A stretch of 45,272 bases of DNA, taken from Geoalkalibacter sp. (lineage in GTDB: Bacteria > Desulfobacterota > Desulfuromonadia > Desulfuromonadales > Geoalkalibacteraceae). Position 1 is the first letter of the stretch; the number at the start of each line of letters is the position of its first letter. A program made the translations under genes and the position numbers. Of the stretch, positions 31,227-38,981 are shown piece by piece. Location: positions 1-45,272 of the forward strand of contig NZ_JAUWAV010000036.1 in the NCBI RefSeq assembly GCF_030605225.1. Direction: 5' to 3'. The notes beneath the pieces were generated by a model. The model was not told where the DNA came from. It searched no databases and saw only the letters and a list, made by a program, of their open reading frames with translations.

Positions 31227-31880
31227 GTCTTTTTCTCCTTTTTCAGAATGTTCCGGCCTGCTGCCGGCGGCTTTTTGCGAGGTGGCGCCCTGTTGCGCGC
31301 CCAGCCACACCAGCGAGCCCTCATGAGCTTCGCCGGGGGCGACATATTCGTAGTAGAGCGTCGGGCCGTTGACCTGCTCCTTGACGGCCACCAGGTCGGA
31401 CGCACCGAAACCCAGCGACCAATGGCGATACACGCCGCCCTCGATGTTGGCCAGAACCTCCTCCACGCCCGGGGTTTTCACCACGTAATACCAGGCCCAC
31501 AGGACCTTGACCTGATCACGCCCGGCCGGAAGCCGCGGGTCCTCCCCGGTCAGCGCCTTGAATTGCTCGACGCTGATCTCCTCCGTTTGGGCGTCGAAAT
31601 ACAGGCCCAAGGGGAGAAACGAGTTTTTTGCATGGAAATACAGCACCGACTTGCCGGGGAGAGAGCGCGCGAAATCCTCCAGCAGATTTTCCGGGAACCG
31701 TTCGCGGTCGCGATCGATCCCGTTGTGCGCCAAGAGCTGCTTGCGCACAAACACCTGATCGGCTGCCAGATCGACCAGGGCAAACCGGTTGATCTTCGCC
31801 AGCAGCCCATCATCGACGGTCACGCCGACCGACGCCCCCTTGCCGGCGCAGCGCAGCCCCTTCGCCCCCTGAAGCTTCAT
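30792..31880 (-). CDS. Prohead protease with C-terminal scaffold domain
   Basis: A 362-aa protein. Residues 1-200 look like a phage prohead protease of the HK97/U35 kind: QLLAHNGIDRDRERFPENLLEDF near the expected catalytic His and HWSLGFGASDLV near the expected Ser (compare the S-I-G-F/Y of the family). Residues about 219-362 are a helical, charged scaffold domain (MKKLLGLLGALLGKSF, then a coiled coil EISTLKGSLEDQKALAALGKAYEDKQVAEYARLKALLGE). The scaffold part can also be made alone from an internal start (see the nested gene). It lies before the decoration and capsid genes. The protease class is inferred from motif resemblance. Confidence 0.75.
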   Translation of the reverse strand: MKLQGAKGLRCAGKGASVGVTVDDGLLAKINRFALVDLAADQVFVRKQLLAHNGIDRDRERFPENLLEDFARSLPGKSVLYFHAKNSFLPLGLYFDAQTEEISVEQFKALTGEDPRLPAGRDQVKVLWAWYYVVKTPGVEEVLANIEGGVYRHWSLGFGASDLVAVKEQVNGPTLYYEYVAPGEAHEGSLVWLGAQQGATSQKAAGSRPEHSEKGEKDMKKLLGLLGALLGKSFSDDATEDAVFDAVKAHVAAKDTEISTLKGSLEDQKALAALGKAYEDKQVAEYARLKALLGECEATPEAAEKVKGFGRKMGIEYLESEVKALTARAAEKFPNQGTLKGDMRRDKSGDGKASADGNPLIV

Positions 31881-31881
31881 C

Positions 31882-32064
31882 TCAGATCCTTTTCCCGGCG
31901 GCGCGCATACGCCGCAACACGTCCTCGCCGGTCAGAATTCCGGGGGCGTCCGGAGCTTCTTCCTCGGCGCCGTCCTTGGCCCCTTCAACGCCGGAACCGA
32001 GAAATTCCCGATCTTCACCCTGGGCGCTTTCTCCGACCTGCAATGTTCTTCCTTTGCGGCTCAT
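31882..32064 (-). CDS. Small phage protein, function unknown
   Basis: A 60-aa hydrophilic, acidic and glycine-rich protein (MSRKGRTLQVGESAQGEDREF, ending TGEDVLRRMRAAGKRI). The ATG at 32064 has a strong GGGGAGG ribosome site eight bases upstream, and the stop adjoins the protease start, so it is probably translated. No domain recognised. It lies downstream of one copy of the 33-bp repeat. Confidence 0.6.
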   Translation of the reverse strand: MSRKGRTLQVGESAQGEDREFLGSGVEGAKDGAEEEAPDAPGILTGEDVLRRMRAAGKRI

Positions 32065-32115
32065 CCGATACCTCCCCGATTTTTCTGCGTCATTGTGCCG
32101 TATATCAGCAATCTC

Positions 32116-32148
32116 GGTCGTGTTTCGGCAAACCAGGACACTATTTAA
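32116..32148. repeat. 33-bp repeated element, copy 1
   Basis: It shares 26 of 33 positions with 43730-43762. Identical blocks are GGTC, GTT, CGGCA and the 14-mer AGGACACTATTTAA (plus-strand reading). It is in a 98-base gap between two phage genes, 52 bases before the start at 32064. It could be a phage promoter/operator or the end of a lost insertion element. Confidence 0.7.
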
Positions 32149-32162
32149 GCTCTGGCGCGTTT

Positions 32163-32483
32163 TTACCCGATCCAGCCTCCCACGCGCCGCACCACGAACC
32201 GATGCTGTCCGCTGGCTTGCTTGTTCTGCCCGTGCTTGAAGAAAACAACCACCCCGCGATACTCCTCCTCGTTTTCCTGGCTTACCAGGTCTGTGTCTTC
32301 AGGCGTGAGTTCCAGAGCATGCGCCGAGCCGCCAACGGCAAGCGGCGTCGGTTCGCGCAACACCGTGCCGGTCGGCACGTCGAAGACCGAGTAGTTGACC
32401 TCGTAGGGCACCACCGGCTGCCCTACGAGGTCGCGAAACTCCAGGTCGATCATGTAGGTCGAGCCCGCATTGACGCGATCCAT
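32163..32483 (-). CDS. Phage protein, function unknown
   Basis: A 106-aa beta-rich protein (MDRVNAGSTYMIDLEFRDLVGQPVVPYEVNYSVFDV, then VSQENEEEYRGVVVFFKHGQNKQASGQHRFVVRRVGG), possibly an Ig-like small virion or fibre-associated protein. The ATG follows the preceding stop by four bases. It belongs to a run of small genes between the large peptidase-lectin protein and the prohead protease. No motif seen. Confidence 0.55.
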   Translation of the reverse strand: MDRVNAGSTYMIDLEFRDLVGQPVVPYEVNYSVFDVPTGTVLREPTPLAVGGSAHALELTPEDTDLVSQENEEEYRGVVVFFKHGQNKQASGQHRFVVRRVGGWIG

Positions 32484-32487
32484 GCGC

Positions 32488-32973
32488 TTAGCTCAGAGTG
32501 ATCTGCAGGTCGAGCGTCCAGGTCTGCCCGGAGGCCTTGGTTCCCTGATTGCTCACCTTGCGGTTGAGGTTGACCGCCGCGTCGCTCGCACCGTTGGCCA
32601 CACTGAACTCCTGCCAGGCGAAGTTGGCATCGCTGGCGCCAAACACCGCCCGCCAGGTCACGGTCTGCCCGCTGCGCTGCGGATACCCGGCCTCCACGGC
32701 CTTGTAAAGCTTGTTCGTCGCCGCTTGCAGGCCCGTCTGAGCGGCTCCTTCGGCGGTAGCGCTGTCACCCACCGCCAGTCGGGCGTTGGCGTTGCTCAGC
32801 GCGGTTCCGCCGGCGCCGATGAGCAGGTCGAGCATCAGAGCAATGCCCTCGTTGAGCAGCAAGTTGCCGTCGATCTCATGCCGGGCATACGCCTGGCCCG
32901 CGGCAAATGCCGCATCGTCGGCGAACTTGGAGATGACCCACTTAGGACGGTAGGCGATTTTTTCGGCAATCAT
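32488..32973 (-). CDS. Phage protein, function unknown
   Basis: A 161-aa protein. The start (MIAEKIAYRPKWVISKFADDAAFAAGQAYARHEIDGNLLLNEGIALMLDLLIGAGG) is helical, the remainder strand-like (NARLAVGDSATAEGAAQTGLQAATNKLYKAVEAGYPQRSGQTVTWRAVFGASDANFAWQEFSVAN). It starts 3 bases from the end of the 1368-aa virion protein and is probably a partner of that protein (fibre attachment or chaperone). This is by position only. Confidence 0.55.
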   Translation of the reverse strand: MIAEKIAYRPKWVISKFADDAAFAAGQAYARHEIDGNLLLNEGIALMLDLLIGAGGTALSNANARLAVGDSATAEGAAQTGLQAATNKLYKAVEAGYPQRSGQTVTWRAVFGASDANFAWQEFSVANGASDAAVNLNRKVSNQGTKASGQTWTLDLQITLS

Positions 32974-32975
32974 GA

Positions 32976-35900
32976 TCAGTCTCCTTTATGGAAGGTTACG
33001 CGGGCATGGCGCCCAGTGAAATGGATATTGGCCGTGCGGCCACGGAACAGGATAGTCGCATTGCGCGGCGGTTCATTGCCCGCGACGATGGTTGCCTCGA
33101 TCCCGCGCGCCTGCTCAAGAACCGAAGCAATGGCCGAGACCGGGCCGAGCAGATCGAGGCCGGACCCTGAGTCGACCACGTTGATGACGATGGCAAATTC
33201 GATATCGACAACATGATCCAGGCCTTGGCCCGCATCTAAAATCTGCTTGAGCAGCGACAGGGCGAGCTCGTCTAGCCCCGTCGCTGCGTCGGAGACATCG
33301 ACCCGCACCGCCAGGACCGGCACGTCGGCGCCCGTGGCGACATCCGCCACCGCGACCGGCGCGACCGTGACCCCCAACACCTCGCCCCCGGTCGCGGCAT
33401 CGGCGATCTGCCGCACGGCTTCGGTAAACAGCACGAGGGCATCGGTCCCGCCGCCCGCATCCGCCACGCTCAGCGACAAGCCAAGCCAAGCGGCATCCAC
33501 CCCTTGAGCGAACTCGCCAAGGGAAAGGGCCGCCAGGATCTGCCCGACCGCATCGCCGGCGGTCGCCACCTCCAGCACCGGCACTTGCGCCGCGCCGCTC
33601 GGCGGGGCATCGAGCCCGGCCCCTTGATCCGCGAGAAAGATGCCCACCGCGACGCCTGGGGCATCGGCAGCCGCCGCCAGGTCCGCGACCAACGCGGCGA
33701 TACTTGCCGCCGGGCTCTCTTCCGCGCCCGTCCCGGCATCCGCTGCGATCAACCAGCGCGGCCCGCTCCCGGTGCTTTCGTCTTGCACCGCTCCGACGCT
33801 AAAGAGGGTGCCGGGGGTGACGATGCTCAGGTAATAGAGCCGCAGCCAGGCCCGCGTGCGGTACTGCTTGCTGATCACCAGATGATCGACCGAGGCCCCG
33901 GTCAACGGAGTGACGCCGTTCGACAGACGCCCATGGTGAAAGGCGGCGGTGCTCGTCCCGCTGAAAGAAGCCAGAGATGAGCCATCGGCCAGACCGTCGA
34001 CCGTGCGTTCGACCACGGTCGACGGATTGACCGAGAAGGCCAGCAGATGCCACTGATCCGGCGTCAGGTCGATCGTGCCGGCGGTGCTTGCGTTTCCCCA
34101 GCCGCTGTTGATCTTGCTGCCGTTGCGCCCGATGAAAAAGCGGCGGTTGTTGCCGTCGTTCGCGCCGCACAATTGCTGGCCGGGGTCGACGTTGGCAAAT
34201 CGGAAAAACCCGAAACAGGTCTTGAAGGTATTGTCGGGAATGATCCCCGTCGAGCCGCCGGCATTCCCAGGCCACAGCGTCGCCTGTCCCAGCACGCCTT
34301 GAACCGACGTTTGGGCGGCGCTCAACTCGGCATGGTGCCCATTGCCGGATATGTCGGTCAGCGTCCCGGTGGCGCCGTCGTCCATGGTGTAGCAGGCCAC
34401 ATCCCAGAATCCCGGGGTGTTCGTCTCTGCTCCCAAGGGCCGCCCGAAAAACAACCGGATCGTCGCGCCGGTCGTCGGCACTTGGCCGACCTTGACCCAC
34501 AGACGCAGGGCTTGCCCGGCAACATCGATGTGCTCCAGGTGGCGCGCGCAGGGCGTGGCGCCGCGCATCACCCGAAGGTCGGATCCATCGGCGTTGCAAT
34601 GGGTCCACACCTCAGAAGGAACCACCTGCTCCGTCAGACAGACCAGGCCGTCCTCCACCGTCTCGGGCAACCCCGCCCCGGAAATGCTGACTTCAACGGA
34701 ATAAGCCCACTCTCCCGCCTGCCCTTGCGGCAACGGATAGGCATACCCGCGACCGGAATCCATCATCAGGGGCCGGTGATCGGTGTAGATCTGCGGATAA
34801 ATGAAGTCGAACGCCTTCGCTACGCCCACACCGATCTGCTTGACCTTCGCGACATCCAGGGCCGGGCCAAGAAACTGATTCGGCTCGCCGGTCATGGAGA
34901 AGTAAGCGTTGAGATAGTAGGCAAAAAAAGCCTGGCTCGCGCGAGGGTGTGACGCGATGGAAGAAACGGTGATCCCTTGGGGGAGAAATTGCCCGACCGC
35001 CGCCAAAAACTCTGACGTGTGGCCGCGAGAATCACCGAAGAATGAATGCTGCACGGAATTGAGCTGGCCGTGGAAATCATAGTAGCCATGGACATGTGGT
35101 ACCCCGCCCGTATCCATGAGGATGGCGGACACCAGCCTCTGAATATGCGTCATGGTCGAGTCGTGCCAGTCTCGGTTGGGGTCGGGACTCACCTGGCCAA
35201 CCCCAAACTCCCAATTGCCGCGCCAGTCGCCGCCGTAGCGGCCACAGGGGGTCACCAACGGATAGACAAAGATTTGATAGTTGCGCCGCAACCGAACGGC
35301 GATCGGGTCAGAGCTCAGCGCGAACTCCACCGCGCCGCGCATCGTCCAATCCCCGTAGTCTTCGCCGGAATGCACCCCGGCGCACCAGACCAGGGTGCGC
35401 CGAACGCCATCGGGCGTTTGCGTGTCGTCGGCAATGCGCAGGCCATGAATGGGAAGGGCAGGGATCACCCGGCCGCTGTCGTCGGTCTGCGGCACGCTGT
35501 GCGCCACGACAAACGGAGCCTGGGCATAGGCCAGGGCGCTGGGCGGTTGCGTGACCCATTGCGGATAGGCCGCGGCCAGCGCGTTGACCCACGCCGTGCA
35601 GTCGCCGACCCGCACCGGAGGGGACACGCAGAGGTGGATCACGTCAGACGCGAAAGGGGCGTTGTTCGAGAAGCTTGCCAGCATGGTGAATTCGTTGAAC
35701 GCGCGGTTGTCGAAGTAATTCCACGACTGCCCATCGACGCTCCACATGGGGTGGATCGCGTCCAGCGTCAAAACGCTGGAGATATTGGCCCCCATGTCCA
35801 GGGTGAATTGAGGCGTGAGGCCCTGCACGCCGCTGACCCGGCCGAGAGCGTTGAACCACAGAGCCACTCCGGGGTTGTAGGCGTTGAATTGGCGCCGGAC

Positions 35901-37082
35901 CTGGAGATGGATGGAATTTCCAATGACCGTACAATTCGGGATGTCCCAATTTTCGCGGTCTTGGTCGGCATGCAGAGTGATGCCGCTGTCGCCGGTGTTG
36001 ATGATGGCAGTGTCGGCCCCGCCGGCGAGGTCTTGCAGGGCGAGGAGGGCAGCCAGCCCGTGAATTGCGTCCAGGCTCTGGCCGGTGTCGGCGACGGATA
36101 GAACCGACTGAGAGGCGGAGAGGGTGTCCGCGGCCTGACCGGAGTCGCCGACCGTGACTGTCTGCGCCCCACCCAGCGTATCAAACCCAACCCACGCGCT
36201 CCAATCACTCTGCTGCGCACCATCCACCGCCCGGACGCGGAACTCGTAGGAGGTGGCGGGGGAGAGGCCGGTCAGATTGTAACTGTTAGTGCTCAGCCCG
36301 TTAACTGCTGTTGTGCTGCCCGCGACCGGTCGCCACTCCATATCATAGTTCGGCGCGCTGCCGCTCCATCCCAGCGTGGCGCTGGTGGTGGTGATCGAGG
36401 TGACGGTGAGAGAGGTCGGGACGGCGGGGCCTTGCTGTATCGGACCAGTCGGGGCAGGGTCGCCAGCCGTGCCGACGCCAATCCAGTCACAATGACACTG
36501 GGGCGACTGATGAAACCACCAAAGCCCCACCCTGCCGCTTTCTGCTAGGGATGTGGCGTTCCCTGTCAGTATGGGCGTGGTTGGTTCCTCTGCGGTGTCA
36601 GCCCAAGCGAACACCTGGTAATCGCCGTTGGGGGCAAGGGTTGCCCTTACTTTTCTCCATGCGGCATCCACCGCCCACCCTGGCACGGTATCGGCAGTGG
36701 CTAAAACGGTCGTCCCGCCTGTTGTCCCGCGTGCAACACGGATACCCACGCCGCCGGTGAAGAACACCACAAAATTCGTGCCACTTGCGACATCAGAGGC
36801 ACGAATCAGACAACCGGCCTGAGTAATTTCCGTAAGCCCGGAATTCCGCCGCATCCTGATCCGGACATCCACGGAAGCGGATACCGAACCTATCTCCGTT
36901 TTTACAATCCCCTTGCGCGACTGACTACCGGGCAGTCGGCAAGTGATTCCGTTGGACGCAAGGGCATCCTCGCGGATCAGCGCCGTCGCGGATTGCGTCT
37001 GGTCCACGTTGACCGGGATTTCCCAGCCATCCGGAAACTGCTCGGGGGTTTGCCCTGAGAAATCGTCCCAATACTGCGCCAT
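32976..37082 (-). CDS. Giant virion protein: FN3, M14 carboxypeptidase, lectin-like domains
   Basis: A 1368-aa protein. Domains in order: N-terminal beta-sandwich (about 1-215, DDFSGQTPEQFPDGWE); fibronectin III (about 219-303, ending YEFRVRAVDGAQQSDWSAWVGF); three D-x-G/A-x-x-x-D repeats (about 308-370); M14-type zinc carboxypeptidase (about 490-775) with H571-S-G-E574, DPNRDW (N636, R637), H671 in YYDFHGQ, and a candidate general base E733 in MTGEPNQF; DUF2341-like and LamG/concanavalin-like parts (about 785-1095, DDGATGTLTDISGNGHHAEL); about nine further repeats (1112-1335, DAGQGLD, DSGSGLD, DAATGLD); and a basic tail. Probably a receptor-binding fibre that attacks a surface peptide or glycopeptide. 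It is encoded between the lysis cassette and the capsid protease. The peptidase call rests on motif order only. Confidence 0.7.
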   Translation of the reverse strand: MAQYWDDFSGQTPEQFPDGWEIPVNVDQTQSATALIREDALASNGITCRLPGSQSRKGIVKTEIGSVSASVDVRIRMRRNSGLTEITQAGCLIRASDVASGTNFVVFFTGGVGIRVARGTTGGTTVLATADTVPGWAVDAAWRKVRATLAPNGDYQVFAWADTAEEPTTPILTGNATSLAESGRVGLWWFHQSPQCHCDWIGVGTAGDPAPTGPIQQGPAVPTSLTVTSITTTSATLGWSGSAPNYDMEWRPVAGSTTAVNGLSTNSYNLTGLSPATSYEFRVRAVDGAQQSDWSAWVGFDTLGGAQTVTVGDSGQAADTLSASQSVLSVADTGQSLDAIHGLAALLALQDLAGGADTAIINTGDSGITLHADQDRENWDIPNCTVIGNSIHLQVRRQFNAYNPGVALWFNALGRVSGVQGLTPQFTLDMGANISSVLTLDAIHPMWSVDGQSWNYFDNRAFNEFTMLASFSNNAPFASDVIHLCVSPPVRVGDCTAWVNALAAAYPQWVTQPPSALAYAQAPFVVAHSVPQTDDSGRVIPALPIHGLRIADDTQTPDGVRRTLVWCAGVHSGEDYGDWTMRGAVEFALSSDPIAVRLRRNYQIFVYPLVTPCGRYGGDWRGNWEFGVGQVSPDPNRDWHDSTMTHIQRLVSAILMDTGGVPHVHGYYDFHGQLNSVQHSFFGDSRGHTSEFLAAVGQFLPQGITVSSIASHPRASQAFFAYYLNAYFSMTGEPNQFLGPALDVAKVKQIGVGVAKAFDFIYPQIYTDHRPLMMDSGRGYAYPLPQGQAGEWAYSVEVSISGAGLPETVEDGLVCLTEQVVPSEVWTHCNADGSDLRVMRGATPCARHLEHIDVAGQALRLWVKVGQVPTTGATIRLFFGRPLGAETNTPGFWDVACYTMDDGATGTLTDISGNGHHAELSAAQTSVQGVLGQATLWPGNAGGSTGIIPDNTFKTCFGFFRFANVDPGQQLCGANDGNNRRFFIGRNGSKINSGWGNASTAGTIDLTPDQWHLLAFSVNPSTVVERTVDGLADGSSLASFSGTSTAAFHHGRLSNGVTPLTGASVDHLVISKQYRTRAWLRLYYLSIVTPGTLFSVGAVQDESTGSGPRWLIAADAGTGAEESPAASIAALVADLAAAADAPGVAVGIFLADQGAGLDAPPSGAAQVPVLEVATAGDAVGQILAALSLGEFAQGVDAAWLGLSLSVADAGGGTDALVLFTEAVRQIADAATGGEVLGVTVAPVAVADVATGADVPVLAVRVDVSDAATGLDELALSLLKQILDAGQGLDHVVDIEFAIVINVVDSGSGLDLLGPVSAIASVLEQARGIEATIVAGNEPPRNATILFRGRTANIHFTGRHARVTFHKGD

Positions 37083-37084
37083 TT

Positions 37085-37459
37085 TTAGCTCGCGTTAAAA
37101 TTGTCGATGCTGAAGTTGGGGTTGAACTTTTTGCCGATCCTGTCTAGGACTTCGCGGTATCCATCTGACTGCGAGTAGGAAATCTGGACGGCGAAACGAG
37201 ACAGTGCGCTTGACAGTGCATTCTGAGCCGCTGCACTCAAGCCATTGACGCGCCCATCTGCGGGGAAGTCGGGGAGAGGCATGATCCGAGGATCTTTCGT
37301 GAATCGCGCGTGGTTTTTAGTCTCGACGCACACGAATGCCATCGTTTCATCCGGAGAGTACTCGATCGTGGCCGATTTGTCAGGATAGCTCAAAATCACC
37401 GGCTGGGTGTCTCCGTCCGGCGTTGTCTCGACTTCACAGAGGTAATATCGTTTTGCCAT
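37085..37459 (-). CDS. Phage protein, function unknown
   Basis: A 124-aa protein starting MAKRYYLCEVETTPDGDTQPVILSYPDKSATIEYSPDETMAFVCVETKNHARFTKDP and ending in a helical stretch (LSAAAQNALSSALSRFAVQISYSQSDGYREVLDRIGKKFNPNFSIDNFNAS). The start of the giant virion protein follows by 2 bases. I recognise no domain. It may be an accessory or chaperone for the giant protein. Confidence 0.55.
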   Translation of the reverse strand: MAKRYYLCEVETTPDGDTQPVILSYPDKSATIEYSPDETMAFVCVETKNHARFTKDPRIMPLPDFPADGRVNGLSAAAQNALSSALSRFAVQISYSQSDGYREVLDRIGKKFNPNFSIDNFNAS

Positions 37460-37461
37460 GG

Positions 37462-37788
37462 CTATCTCTCCCGTCGTTGTCTACGCCGCGCCACGTCAAA
37501 CTTGGTCACGGGCGGTGAAATCTTCCCATCATGCTCATAGGCTACCCACTCGTAGCCTAGGTCAATCAGCGCCTCCATAACCGCCCAATAGTCCCCCGGG
37601 GGAATCCTTCCGTGCGCCATGCCGATATAGGCCCACTTCCTCCCGTCCGGGGTACGCCGCTCCCACGCCATGCACACACCCTCGTAAGGATCGCTGGCTT
37701 CGGCGCTGTGGTGCTCGCGGCCCATGCGGATTTCGTAGCCGACGATCTGCCCGCAGGCGCAGGGGATGGGGGTGAGGGTGACGGGCAT
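37462..37788 (-). CDS. Phage protein, function unknown
   Basis: A 108-aa protein starting MPVTLTPIPCACGQIVGYEIRMGREHHSAEASDP, with three cysteines near the start (C9, C11, C38) and a C-terminus rich in Arg (DVARRRQRRER). The start codon overlaps the stop of the Rz1-like gene by one base (TGATG), indicating coupling. The longer open frame upstream overlaps the spanin genes in another frame and is not used. Confidence 0.52.
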   Translation of the reverse strand: MPVTLTPIPCACGQIVGYEIRMGREHHSAEASDPYEGVCMAWERRTPDGRKWAYIGMAHGRIPPGDYWAVMEALIDLGYEWVAYEHDGKISPPVTKFDVARRRQRRER

Positions 37789-38039
37789 CAGTCTTCCTGT
37801 TGTTGGATGATCGCTTTTTTGTCGGCGTTGCATTCTTCGATGGCCCGCTCCATCATCGGGGCGTAAACCGTCGGCCAATCCTCGCAGGTGATCCCGTACC
37901 ACGGCTTCGGCGTCGGCGTGGGGGCCAGCAGGTGTTTTCCCGGGTAGACATACACATAGCGCGTCTCAATCCGTGGCGAGCAGCCGAGCGATAAGAGCAT
38001 CGGGAGTAGCCACAGTGCGGCAAGCCTGCCATTCTTCAT
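37788..38039 (-). CDS. Rz1-like outer-membrane spanin lipoprotein
   Basis: An 83-aa lipoprotein. The signal peptide ends at lipobox LSLGC (C20), followed by a proline-rich region (YVYVYPGKHLLAPTPTPKPWYG) as in Rz1 outer-membrane spanins. Two later cysteines (in GITCEDW and EECNADK) may form disulfides. ATG 38039 has AAGGAG eight bases upstream and lies inside the Rz-like gene, so the two genes overlap by 74 bases in different frames, the classic Rz/Rz1 arrangement. Confidence 0.8.
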   Translation of the reverse strand: MKNGRLAALWLLPMLLSLGCSPRIETRYVYVYPGKHLLAPTPTPKPWYGITCEDWPTVYAPMMERAIEECNADKKAIIQQQED

Positions 38040-38328
38040 CCGCGTGCTCCTTGGAAATGCGTTGTAGCTCATTGCGCAGCCCGGTTTCTCGCTGCTTTGC
38101 CGCCAGCAGCTCGCGCTGACGCTGCGCTTCGGCCCGCTCACGCTGTCTGCGGTGTTCGTGCGCCGCCGCCAACTGATCGGCGGTGTGCTCATACATCTGC
38201 ACGGCGACATTGCGTTCAGAGCGCGTCAATTCAAGGCGCGACGCCTGGACCTTGAAGGCGACCGCAACGGCGAGCACGGATGCAACCCCGGCGACGGCAA
38301 GCCACGTGCGCAGTTGACCGGGAATCAC
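37966..38328 (-). CDS. Rz-like inner-membrane spanin
   Basis: A 120-aa protein with an N-terminal membrane helix (about residues 8-25, TWLAVAGVASVLAVAVAF) and a long charged coiled coil (SRLELTRSERNVAVQMYEHTADQLAAAHEHRRQRERAEAQRQRELLAAKQRETGLRNEL), ending CRTVATPDALIARLL. This is the i-spanin pattern. With the overlapping Rz1-like lipoprotein it would disrupt the outer membrane during lysis. It follows the holin gene with a four-base overlap. Confidence 0.8.
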   Translation of the reverse strand: MIPGQLRTWLAVAGVASVLAVAVAFKVQASRLELTRSERNVAVQMYEHTADQLAAAHEHRRQRERAEAQRQRELLAAKQRETGLRNELQRISKEHADEEWQACRTVATPDALIARLLATD

Positions 38329-38570
38329 TTCATCCCCCGGATCTTCACGACATCCTCCCAGGTGGCCGCCGCGACATAGCTCATGATGATCGCCCCAAAG
38401 ACCCAGGCCAGGGTTTCAAGCAGCGGGCGGGCAGCGCTCAGCCGTCCCTCGTCGAGAACCACGGCCAGGATGGGCAGGGCGAAGAGCCCGCACAGGCTCA
38501 GGTAGCTGTGCCGGCGGCGGTGTGTCCACCAGATGCCCGGATCGGGGGTATTCACAGATCCCTCGGCCAT
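38325..38570 (-). CDS. Putative holin
   Basis: An 81-aa protein with two predicted membrane helices (about residues 24-42, LSLCGLFALPILAVVLDEG, and 52-72, TLAWVFGAIIMSYVAAATW) and a basic N-terminal segment (THRRRHSY), a class II holin-like layout. It lies between the endolysin and the spanins, overlapping the endolysin gene by 19 bases and the Rz-like gene by four. Confidence 0.75.
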   Translation of the reverse strand: MAEGSVNTPDPGIWWTHRRRHSYLSLCGLFALPILAVVLDEGRLSAARPLLETLAWVFGAIIMSYVAAATWEDVVKIRGMK

Positions 38571-38968
38571 TGCCCGCTCCTCATCATCTCCGAGAGCCGC
38601 ACCGCGCGTGTCTTGACCTGGTCGGCCCAGCGGCTGCGCAGCATTTGCGCGGCGGCTTCTCGATAATCGCCCGCCTGCACATTTGCGAGGGTTTGCCGAA
38701 AATTCAACAGCCCGGCGACGCCGAGATTGAACGCCATGTCGACCAGCACCGCCTGGCGCACCTCGTCAAGCTGGCGCACCCAGGGAAGAACCGCGATGAG
38801 CCGCGCGCGAAAATCGGCGATGTCGTTGCGCAGCAGCATCGCCGATTCCTCGGCGGTGATGCCGCGATCCTCCAGGTTCCTGCCGACCCCGATGGTGAGT
38901 TTTCCGCCGGGGCAGCGATACACCTTCAGCCGCTCTCCTTCGTGCAGTCGCAGTAAGGTTTCAAGCAT
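38552..38968 (-). CDS. Phage endolysin, GH24 lysozyme
   Basis: A 138-aa muramidase of the T4 lysozyme family. The active-site block HEGERLKVYRCPGGKLTIGVG gives the triad E10-x8-C19-x5-T25, the E-8aa-(D/C)-5aa-T pattern with Cys in place of Asp. The C-terminal half has the usual AVLVDMAFNLGVAGLLNFRQTL and RAVRLSEMMRSGQW stretches. There is no signal peptide, so release through the holin is expected. I start at ATG 38968 with GAGGAGAAAAGGG upstream; the longer open frame overlaps the portal gene. Confidence 0.9.
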   Translation of the reverse strand: MLETLLRLHEGERLKVYRCPGGKLTIGVGRNLEDRGITAEESAMLLRNDIADFRARLIAVLPWVRQLDEVRQAVLVDMAFNLGVAGLLNFRQTLANVQAGDYREAAAQMLRSRWADQVKTRAVRLSEMMRSGQWPRDL

Positions 38969-38981
38969 CCCTTTTCTCCTC

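Noticed and set aside
30747-32501. A 584-codon plus-strand open frame in the phage capsid region
   Set aside because: It crosses four tightly packed minus-strand genes that have ribosome sites and is therefore an antisense shadow.
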